This document shows, one piece after another, positions 7,251 through 13,341 of a DNA stretch of 30,447 nucleotides. The stretch covers positions 1-30,447 of the IMG/VR virus record IMGVR_UViG_3300042861_000168. The stretch is one strand, 5' to 3'. This DNA is from a virus. The translations under genes were made by a program, and so were the position numbers. Every line of letters begins with the position of its first letter. Positions within the stretch are counted from its first letter, which is position 1. The notes below the pieces were generated by a model. It saw only the letters and a program-made list of their open reading frames with translations, made no database searches and was not told the origin of the DNA.

Positions 7251-7953
7251 CAACAACTCCGATTATTATTTTTACCTACCTTACATTGAAAAGGCATGGA
7301 ATAGTTATGGATGGGATTTAGTTGTAATGATTACAGATGACGTAGACGTAAAAACACTAAAGACTAACAACCCGAATACATTAATTTGTAGGTTACCAAA
7401 CATTGAAGGAGTACGCAAAGAAAGTATTGCACAAGCTGGTAGGTTATACGCTGCTAATTATATAATTGGTAACGATTTAATTATGACAAGTGATATGGAT
7501 TTATTACCTTTGTCTAATTACTGGAATCCTAATGTATTTGATGTAACAGTTTACGGACACGACTTAACAGACTTTACTTATTATCCAATGGGATATACTG
7601 CAATGAGAGCAGAAGATTGGCGACACTTTATGAAGCTAACAAACGATACTAAAGCAGATTTAGAACGTGATTGTAACGAGTATGCCTACATGGTTAAGTC
7701 AGATGAATGGGAGCAATGGTGGAACTTTGATTGGCGAATGTTAACAGACCGTTTAACACACGCTAAAATAGTTCACAAACATAGAGGGCGACAAAGTAAC
7801 GGCTTTGCTTATGGTAGGATTGATAGGGGGAATAGCTTACAGTTAATAGAAAAACCTTGGATTGATTTACATGGAGAAAATAATAATGTTATGCATCCTG
7901 ACAAACTTAATAAATTTATAACCTTATTTGAATCAGTACATGGAAAACTTTAG
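7207..7953 (+). CDS. putative glycosyltransferase with DxD motif (5)
   Basis: A 248-aa protein (an ATG at 7222, giving MKRYIVVSTNN, is an equally good start). It begins with a Rossmann-like strand YIVVSTNNN, followed by WDLVVMITDDVDV and by NDLIMTSDMDLLPL (89-102), where D96-M-D98 is the metal/nucleotide-sugar motif. The later YGHD..YYPMGYTAMRAEDW and HKHRGRQSNG segments suit an acceptor site. No transmembrane helix. The 14-bp overlap with the next gene keeps it in the same operon. Confidence 0.7.
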   Translation: MAESQMKRYIVVSTNNNSDYYFYLPYIEKAWNSYGWDLVVMITDDVDVKTLKTNNPNTLICRLPNIEGVRKESIAQAGRLYAANYIIGNDLIMTSDMDLLPLSNYWNPNVFDVTVYGHDLTDFTYYPMGYTAMRAEDWRHFMKLTNDTKADLERDCNEYAYMVKSDEWEQWWNFDWRMLTDRLTHAKIVHKHRGRQSNGFAYGRIDRGNSLQLIEKPWIDLHGENNNVMHPDKLNKFITLFESVHGKL

Positions 7954-8497
7954 AGCAAAATTTACACCACCGAATAACGACCACAGTTACTATCCTTTAC
8001 TTTACTTAGCATTACAAACAACTAAGCAAGGTGGAGTAATTGAGATGGGAACGGGACATGGTAGCACCAAACTATTACATGACTATTGTTTAGTTAAAGG
8101 ACGTAACCTATATTCGTATGATGAAAAAGAAGAGTGGGGGTCTAAGTTCTACGATTTAAGAACCGATAAACATTTAGTAGAAGTAGTAAGTGACTGGGAT
8201 AGTGTTTGTTATACTCATAAAGATAGTGATGTTAGTGTAGTATTTATAGACCATGCGCCAGGTGAAAGACGCAAAGAAGATATATTAAACTTTAAAGATA
8301 TTAACGGTATATTAGTATGCCACGATACAGAGCCAGCAGCCGACTATGGTTATCAAATGCGCCAACACTTTAGTAAGTTCAAATACGTTGTAGAGGTGCA
8401 AACTAACGGAGCATGGGCAACAGCATTAAGCAATACAATTGATATTACTAAATGGGATGGGCAGAAATTTAGCGAATATGTATGCACAAAAGACTAA
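7940..8497 (+). CDS. class I SAM-dependent methyltransferase (Methyltransf_24-like)
   Basis: A 185-aa enzyme read from the ATG at 7940 (a TTG start at 7928 would add four residues). GGVIEMGTGHGSTKLL (31-46) is AdoMet motif I. LYSYDEKEEW (57-66) ends the second strand with an acidic residue. VSVVFIDHAPGERRKED (98-114) corresponds to the motif IV region with D104, and ILVCHDTEPAADYG (124-137) to the catalytic region seen in Methyltransf_24 proteins that cluster with glycosyltransferases. By context I infer methylation of a glycan or of the glycosylated target, not of DNA. The first late-type promoter motif overlaps its 3' end. Confidence 0.72.
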   Translation: MENFRAKFTPPNNDHSYYPLLYLALQTTKQGGVIEMGTGHGSTKLLHDYCLVKGRNLYSYDEKEEWGSKFYDLRTDKHLVEVVSDWDSVCYTHKDSDVSVVFIDHAPGERRKEDILNFKDINGILVCHDTEPAADYGYQMRQHFSKFKYVVEVQTNGAWATALSNTIDITKWDGQKFSEYVCTKD

Positions 8498-8512
8498 AAT
8501 TTATATATAATA
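8483..8512 (+). promoter_or_regulatory. late-type promoter motif, copy 1
   Basis: TGCACA at 8483-8488, 13 nt, then TATATATAATA at 8502-8512, directly abutting the ATG at 8513. It is one of five copies with identical spacing. It opens the small-gene/terminase unit. Confidence 0.6.
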
Positions 8513-8722
8513 ATGACTAAAGAGCAATACGAAGAGGCAAATAAGTATCGAGGGATATTAGAACTATTCAATAAGACTGGAGAGTATGTAGGTGGAATAG
8601 GAAACCTTATTCAGTATTTAGAACCAAGTACTAATACTTCGTGTCCATCTTGCATGAGTGCCTTTTTAATAACGACTTACAATAGAATGTTAGAATATGA
8701 ACGGAATATGCAGAGTATGTGA
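8513..8722 (+). CDS. small hypothetical protein, 69 aa
   Basis: A 69-residue, largely helical ORF (KEQYEEANKYRGILELFNK) with one CPSC pair (44-47) and a charged C-terminus. Its ATG touches the late-type promoter box, so either it is translated leaderless or transcription serves mainly the genes behind it. It overlaps the zinc-ribbon ORF at 8697 by 26 bp. Similar short proteins with a single CxxC precede terminases in Bacteroidetes phages, but I know no function. Confidence 0.6.
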   Translation: MTKEQYEEANKYRGILELFNKTGEYVGGIGNLIQYLEPSTNTSCPSCMSAFLITTYNRMLEYERNMQSM

Positions 8723-8864
8723 GTTAATAGATAACGATACAACACTTAAAGAGGTAGAGTATTGCGAACTATGTAAAGCAAATATATGTAACGAATGTAA
8801 ACCAAACCTACTTAAAAGAGGTAAAGCAGCAATAAAAGAACAAATGGCTAAACTTTATAGATAA
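8697..8864 (+). CDS. six-cysteine zinc-ribbon-like small protein, 55 aa
   Basis: Read from the ATG at 8697, this gives 55 residues with three CxxC pairs: C5-x2-C8, C23-x2-C26 and C31-x2-C34 (ICRVC, YCELC, ICNEC). The last two are spaced like a compact zinc finger. A basic tail follows (KPNLLKRGKAAIKEQMAKLYR). It overlaps the upstream ORF by 26 bp and shares one base with the next start (TAATG), typical of coupled phage genes. A nucleic-acid-binding or adaptor role before the terminase is likely but not proven. Confidence 0.65.
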   Translation: MNGICRVCELIDNDTTLKEVEYCELCKANICNECKPNLLKRGKAAIKEQMAKLYR

Positions 8865-9154
8865 TGACTTTAGAAGAATACGAACAAGGGATTACACCTA
8901 CCGACTTTCTCTCAAGGCAACGCTTTGTTAAGAGTCAAGGATATAGTGGAACGCCTAAATTGGTACTTAACGAACTACTAAAAGGTAAGACGTTTACTAA
9001 GAAAGAGTTAGACGAATACAAATACACCTCAGTTAGTAGACTAATATACGAGATTAAGTTATTAGGTTACGAGGTTATAAAATACAAACAAACAGCCTTT
9101 AATAAGGCTTATACTAAATACAGATTACATTCTAAACATTTAAGCAATGGCTAA
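8864..9154 (+). CDS. putative winged-helix DNA-binding protein, 96 aa
   Basis: A 96-aa basic protein. Residues ~35-75 (LNELLKGKTFTKKELDEYKY..SVSRLIYEIKLLGYEVIKY) read as a winged helix: helix, turn, recognition helix (SVSRLIYEIKLL), then a beta wing (YEVIKYKQTAFNKAYTKYRL). It starts in a TAATG overlap and its 3' end overlaps the terminase small subunit by 8 bp. It may assist packaging-site recognition or regulate the late unit; the sequence alone cannot decide. Confidence 0.6.
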   Translation: MTLEEYEQGITPTDFLSRQRFVKSQGYSGTPKLVLNELLKGKTFTKKELDEYKYTSVSRLIYEIKLLGYEVIKYKQTAFNKAYTKYRLHSKHLSNG

Positions 9155-9551
9155 AGCCGATATAGATTTTAAGAAGTTATTAGGAGGCAGACCAGCTATA
9201 TTCGAAACTCCAGAAGATATGTCTAAGGCTATTCAATTATACTTTGAAAGCACTAAGAACAACTCAGGAAAATACAGACCTACTATTGAGGGAATGGTAT
9301 TTCATATAGGATTAGGGTCAAGACAATCACTTAAGCAATATGCTGATAGAGAGGGGTTTAATGACGTGGTTAAGGCTGCGAAGTCTTTTATCAAGTCTTG
9401 TTATGAAGAAAACCTTTATGGGTTCGCTTGGGCTGGTGCTTCATTTGCTTTAAGAAACATTGGTAAAGAGGACTGGAAAGATGAGATTACCGAGAATAGC
9501 AACCAAATAATAACTAAAGTAGAGATAGTTGAAAAGAAACGAGATGAATGA
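9147..9551 (+). CDS. terS: terminase small subunit
   Basis: A 134-aa protein with the arrangement of gp3-type DNA-packaging small subunits. GGRPAIFETPEDMSKAIQLY (13-32) leads into the N-terminal helical DNA-binding domain; PTIEGMVFHIGLGSRQSLKQYADREGF supplies its HTH-like helices; a helical oligomerisation region (DVVKAAKSFIKSCYEENLYG then FAWAGASFALRNIG) follows; and there is a charged tail. Its position immediately before the large subunit (ATGA overlap at 9548) confirms the role: recognising phage DNA and feeding it to the motor. Confidence 0.85.
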   Translation: MAKADIDFKKLLGGRPAIFETPEDMSKAIQLYFESTKNNSGKYRPTIEGMVFHIGLGSRQSLKQYADREGFNDVVKAAKSFIKSCYEENLYGFAWAGASFALRNIGKEDWKDEITENSNQIITKVEIVEKKRDE

Positions 9552-10747
9552 AGTTAGAAACCACACCAGTATTTACGCAAAACTATGGTTCTGAAAAGAA
9601 GATAGTAATTAATAGAGGTGGTACACGTTCAAGTAAAACCGTTTCAGTAGTTCAGCAATGTGTATTGTGGCTTATTAGTGGTCAGCTTACACGAGATACA
9701 TATATTCCTAAAGGCGTTTGGAGTACTGTCAGAAAGTACTCAACTACATTAGACGCAACAGTTATTCGAGATTTTGAAGAAGAACTAAACAAGCATAAGA
9801 TATTTAACCTTATCCAACACAATAAGACTAAAAAGACTTATAAGTATGGAGATAGGTTAGTGGAGTTTATTGGAGCAGATGACGAGCAAAAGCTAAGAGG
9901 TGCTAAAAGGAATATACTTTACTGTAATGAGGGCAACGAGTTAGACTTTAAAAAAGAGTTCTTTCAGTTGCTTATGAGAACTGAGGATAAGGTTATTATA
10001 GATTTCAACCCTGACGATGAGAACATTTGGATTAACACAGAGTTAGAACAAAAGAGGTTATTTGAGAAAGGCGATGTTGATGTTATTGTTTCCACCTATA
10101 AAGATAATACCTTTTTACCTAAAAGTTTAGTAAGTGAGATTGAGTACTTAGAAAAGACCGACCCTGAATTTTGGAAGATATACGGATTAGGGCAGTATGG
10201 CAAGTTGTTTGGTTTAATATTCGAGGACTATAAAGTAGTAGATAAGATACCTGATACAGCAACACTAATTGCATACGGTCAGGATTTCGGATTTACTAAT
10301 GACCCTTCAGCAATGGTAGGTGTATGGAAACAAGATGGGGAGTTATGGATTAAGGAGTTAATATACCAACGAGGATTAACAAACCAAGACTTAGCTATCA
10401 AGTATAGAGATTTAGGCATTCAATCGCATGAAGAAATAATAGCCGATAGCGCAGAGCCTAAAAGCATTCAGGAGTTAACTAACCAACAATTTAGAGTTAA
10501 TGGAGCAGAAAAAGGAGCGGATAGTATAAAAAACTCAATAGATATATTAAAACGCTATAAACTAAATATAACGCAAGATAGTTCTAACTTGATAAAAGAG
10601 TTAAGAACTTATAAATGGATGCTTGATAAGACAGGAAACAGTATAAATAAACCAGTAGATTATAACAACCATGCTATTGATGCTATTAGATATGTAGCAC
10701 TTAATAAGTTAGGGCATAATAATAATGGCGTTTACCACATAGCATAA
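9548..10747 (+). CDS. terL: terminase large subunit
   Basis: A 399-aa packaging ATPase/nuclease. The Walker A-like loop is GGTRSSKT (24-31) and the Walker B region ILYCNEGNE (123-131). FFQLLMRTEDKVIIDFNPD (138-156) is the coupling region common in Terminase_3-type enzymes. The RNase H-like nuclease domain has its three acidic residues at D246 (YGQDFGFTNDPS), D300 (IIADSAEP) and D378 (HAIDAIRY). Length and motif order are complete. The enzyme drives DNA into the prohead through the portal (22367) and cuts the concatemer. The gene ends just before late-type promoter copy 2. Confidence 0.95.
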   Translation: MKLETTPVFTQNYGSEKKIVINRGGTRSSKTVSVVQQCVLWLISGQLTRDTYIPKGVWSTVRKYSTTLDATVIRDFEEELNKHKIFNLIQHNKTKKTYKYGDRLVEFIGADDEQKLRGAKRNILYCNEGNELDFKKEFFQLLMRTEDKVIIDFNPDDENIWINTELEQKRLFEKGDVDVIVSTYKDNTFLPKSLVSEIEYLEKTDPEFWKIYGLGQYGKLFGLIFEDYKVVDKIPDTATLIAYGQDFGFTNDPSAMVGVWKQDGELWIKELIYQRGLTNQDLAIKYRDLGIQSHEEIIADSAEPKSIQELTNQQFRVNGAEKGADSIKNSIDILKRYKLNITQDSSNLIKELRTYKWMLDKTGNSINKPVDYNNHAIDAIRYVALNKLGHNNNGVYHIA

Positions 10748-10752
10748 TTCTT

Positions 10753-10783
10753 TTGCACAAATGACTTACTTTTATATATAATA
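10753..10783 (+). promoter_or_regulatory. late-type promoter motif, copy 2 (tail operon)
   Basis: TTGCACA at 10753-10759, 13 nt, TATATATAATA at 10773-10783, then GT and the ATG at 10786. Read as -35/-10 hexamers, TTGCAC and TATAAT are 18 nt apart. It lies in the 38-bp gap between the terminase and the tail genes. Confidence 0.65.
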
Positions 10784-10785
10784 GT

Positions 10786-11391
10786 ATGAAAGTTAAAGTA
10801 CCTAAAGGGTGGAATGAAGTAACCCTAAAACAATTTTACAACTTACAAGAGGCTGTCGGAATGGATTTTACGGATGGATTGGAACGTATTACAGCGTACC
10901 TATCCGCTTTGACGTTTATTCCTATCAGTTATTGGACTGAGCAAGCAAGTACTATTGAGTTAAGAGATGCAATAGGGAAGCTAAAGTTTATTAATACTAT
11001 TAGTGAGAATCCAGTTAAGGCAAACGTAAAGATTAATGGACGCAGATTTCATGTAGACTTAATACTGAGGGATAGCATAGCAAGTACGTTTATTGACTTA
11101 GCTACATTATGTAAGGATAAGGAGCAACTAAAGTTAAAGTACCACGAAGTATTGGCAGTATTCTTTTATGAGGTTAATGTGTTTGGATTTAGAAAAAAGA
11201 GAACAGTAAACAGTCAAAAAGAGATAGCAGAGTTTTTAAAAGAACATTGCACAATGGATTTAGCATTTAGTTATGCTGGTTTTTTTTTAAGCAGTTATCA
11301 GAGATTATTGAAAGGTACAAAAGACTATTTGGACAAGGAGATAATGAAACAGAGCAAGAGGGTACAAAAGGAACTAAACCGACTTTCGTAG
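10786..11391 (+). CDS. tail assembly chaperone, zero-frame product (gpG-like)
   Basis: A 201-aa protein starting MKVKVPKGWNEVTLKQFYNL, mostly helical. I assign the tail assembly chaperone role from three facts: position at the head of the tail operon upstream of the tape measure; a perfect slippery heptamer near the 3' end (11283-11289); and a -1 reading frame open from 11271 to 11564 that would make a longer fusion. In siphophages such as lambda, G and GT are produced this way, coat the tape measure before tube polymerisation and are absent from the virion. Sequence similarity to gpG itself is not visible to me. Confidence 0.7.
   Translation: MKVKVPKGWNEVTLKQFYNLQEAVGMDFTDGLERITAYLSALTFIPISYWTEQASTIELRDAIGKLKFINTISENPVKANVKINGRRFHVDLILRDSIASTFIDLATLCKDKEQLKLKYHEVLAVFFYEVNVFGFRKKRTVNSQKEIAEFLKEHCTMDLAFSYAGFFLSSYQRLLKGTKDYLDKEIMKQSKRVQKELNRLS
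11283..11289 (+). promoter_or_regulatory. programmed -1 frameshift slippery site T TTT TTA
   Basis: In the zero frame the codons are GGT TTT TTT TTA AGC (11278-11292), giving the heptamer T TTT TTA at 11283-11289, the U UUU UUA type that works in HIV-1 and in phage chaperones. A slip after TTT TTT would read AAG CAG TTA onward and remain open for 91 codons. I did not identify a stimulatory structure downstream. Confidence 0.75.
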
Positions 11392-11564
11392 AATATTGGG
11401 GATGGTATTACACCTTAGATAACATAAGCGGAAACGATAGGACTAAATGGGAGTATTTTTTGAATATGAATGTTATTGAGTTCTTAAATACGTTGGCTTA
11501 CTATAAAGATAAGCAGGGATATATTGAAGAGCAATTAGAACAACAAAGACGTGGCAGTAGGTAA
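11289..11564 (+). CDS. tail assembly chaperone, -1 frame extension (gpT-like part)
   Basis: After slippage the -1 frame codes for 91 residues starting KQLSEIIERYKRLFGQGDNE and ending QQRRGSR, giving a fusion of about 259 aa. The frame is bounded upstream by a stop at 11268-11270 and has no own ATG before 11466, so it is not a normal separate gene. Its aromatic-rich core (FVEYWGWYYTLDN; KWEYFLNMNVIEFL) looks like folded protein rather than noise and resembles small phage proteins that follow chaperones. It fills what would otherwise be a 159-bp gap and overlaps the next gene's GTG by 14 bp. In lambda the T part binds the tape measure and tail tube subunits. Confidence 0.68.
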   Translation, partial: KQLSEIIERYKRLFGQGDNETEQEGTKGTKPTFVEYWGWYYTLDNISGNDRTKWEYFLNMNVIEFLNTLAYYKDKQGYIEEQLEQQRRGSR

Positions 11565-12108
11565 AACACCTTATCAGATATTAGAAGTTTACGCACAAAG
11601 GATAAGTGATTCTTTGAGAGAAAGTTTAGTTAAGAACGATAGATATGTTAGTGGTGGGTTAGCTAAAAGCATTGAGGCAAGAGTTAAGGTATTTGGGCAA
11701 AGTATTAACATTCAAGTTTACATGGCTGATTATTGGAAGTTTGTGGATGAGGGAGTAAACGGAACTAAAGTAAAGCATGGTAGTCCATATAGTTTTAAGA
11801 AAAAGAATGTAAATAAAGATGCTATGTTAAAACACATAGCTAACAGAGGGAGTAGATTTGCTCCAATGTGGAAAGATATACAAAACAACTATACCAATAA
11901 GAAAGGATTAAAAGTTAAACGAAAAAAGCCTTTGGATGCTCAAGTGTCGAGAAACTCTTTAGCTTTCTTACTTGGTAGAAGTATATCGAAAAAAGGATTT
12001 AAGGGAACTGGATTTGTATCAGAGGGGGTGCAAGGTATTAAAGACGATTTAGAGAAAGATTTATTAGAGGCAGTTGGAAGAGAGATAGAAGTACAATTTT
12101 TAACATAA
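11551..12108 (+). CDS. HK97 gp10-like head-tail/tail completion protein
   Basis: A 185-aa basic protein with a GTG start at 11551 (no ATG fits near it). The opening helices (YQILEVYAQRISDSLRESLV), the SGGLAKSIEARV segment, and MADYWKFVDEGVNGTKVKHG are typical of HK97-gp10/minor tail proteins, where Y/W-x-x-xVDEG is a recurring feature. GRSISKKGFKGTGFVSEG and a helical C-terminus also match. Such proteins cap or complete the tail end that joins the head. It overlaps the frameshift extension by 14 bp. Confidence 0.65.
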   Translation: MAVGKTPYQILEVYAQRISDSLRESLVKNDRYVSGGLAKSIEARVKVFGQSINIQVYMADYWKFVDEGVNGTKVKHGSPYSFKKKNVNKDAMLKHIANRGSRFAPMWKDIQNNYTNKKGLKVKRKKPLDAQVSRNSLAFLLGRSISKKGFKGTGFVSEGVQGIKDDLEKDLLEAVGREIEVQFLT

Positions 12109-12114
12109 GATTAA

Positions 12115-13341
12115 ATGGCAATAACAATACAACAAGATATTACTGGATATAGACCAGCGTATAACGATGATTTCTACGTGGTATCTTCAACAGCAGTGAC
12201 ACAACCTAACTTTCAATACATAGCAGACCTTTACGTTAATGGTAATTATGTAACGAGGTTAAAGACGTTTCCACACCCTACTTATGGTACTGGCTTGTTC
12301 AATCCTAAAAGAAACATTGAGAACTATGTTACTAAAGATTTCGATTTAGCTACTAATAATTTTGCCACAAATGATAATAGCTTTTGTTACTATCAATTAA
12401 AGTTTGGGGAGCAGTACGGTACAAGTGGAACTATCTATGCTGGCTTAACTAATACAGCTACTAAGTATGTATGGAACTCTATTTTTGATTATGAAGATTA
12501 CATTTCTTTTGATGATACACCGTACATATTAGCTAATAGCAATACACAATTCTTAACTAATGCACCTGACAATTTAAAGATACAAAGTACTGAAAGGAAT
12601 TACCTATACGGTATTACAGATACAAGTGGGGATATTTACTATATGAACATAACCACGTTCGATAGTGCAGGAGCGCAAATAGATAGTTACAAGTTATATA
12701 ATCAGTACCAAAATGTAAGCACCGATGCAAGGAAGTTCTTTAGAGTAGGAGTAGGAACATACAACTTTAATGACATTTCAAGTGGGGATTATACTTATAG
12801 TGAGTTTGGTAACTTTCCAGTAATAGGGAGTAACGTGGCAAGTTATAATATCCAAATGAGTAAGCAAGATGGAACGGTAACAAGTGAAACACGAACTTAC
12901 TTTGTAGAGGACGTATGTACTAAGACTGAGGCTCAAAGAATATTCTTTTTGAATAAGTTAGGCGGTTACGATGCTTTAACCTTTAAGAATAAGACTAAGA
13001 TAAATGCAGATATAACACGAAGTAACTTTAAGAAGCCACAAGGCAATTGGATTAAGTCAAATAGTTTTGCATACGGTCAAAGTGATAGAGCAGTAACGCA
13101 ATACGATACTAATATTAAAGATACTATTACTATTGTTAGTGATTGGTTAACTGAGGCTCAAAGCGAATGGATAGAGGAGTTATTTACAAGTCCAGATGTT
13201 TACTTAGATAGAGGTGGAGTTGAGATTCCAATAAACATAACAGCAAGTAGTTATGAAACAAAACAAACTGCTGTTGCTAAGTTAATCAATTACACATTAG
13301 AGTATACTTATTCATATAGTAGATATAGACAAAGGTTTTAA
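12115..13341 (+). CDS. distal tail/baseplate protein (putative)
   Basis: A 408-aa, beta-rich protein starting MAITIQQDITGYRPAYND. The C-terminal third includes FFLNKLGGYDALTFKN and later DTITIVSDWLTEAQSEWIEELFTSPDVYL, a pattern I associate with Bacteroidetes phage tail proteins encoded between the chaperone and the large tip protein. No enzymatic motif is visible. Its stop shares a base with the ATG of the next gene. A Dit-like or tip-hub role is inferred from order alone. Confidence 0.6.
   Translation: MAITIQQDITGYRPAYNDDFYVVSSTAVTQPNFQYIADLYVNGNYVTRLKTFPHPTYGTGLFNPKRNIENYVTKDFDLATNNFATNDNSFCYYQLKFGEQYGTSGTIYAGLTNTATKYVWNSIFDYEDYISFDDTPYILANSNTQFLTNAPDNLKIQSTERNYLYGITDTSGDIYYMNITTFDSAGAQIDSYKLYNQYQNVSTDARKFFRVGVGTYNFNDISSGDYTYSEFGNFPVIGSNVASYNIQMSKQDGTVTSETRTYFVEDVCTKTEAQRIFFLNKLGGYDALTFKNKTKINADITRSNFKKPQGNWIKSNSFAYGQSDRAVTQYDTNIKDTITIVSDWLTEAQSEWIEELFTSPDVYLDRGGVEIPINITASSYETKQTAVAKLINYTLEYTYSYSRYRQRF

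Noticed and set aside
7928-7939. TTG start for the methyltransferase
   Set aside because: It adds only four residues without conserved features; the ATG at 7940 is preferred.
11247-11277. TTGCACA at 11247-11253 inside the chaperone gene
   Set aside because: The sequence 13 nt downstream is not TATATATAATA, and the site is within coding sequence; a chance match to half the motif.
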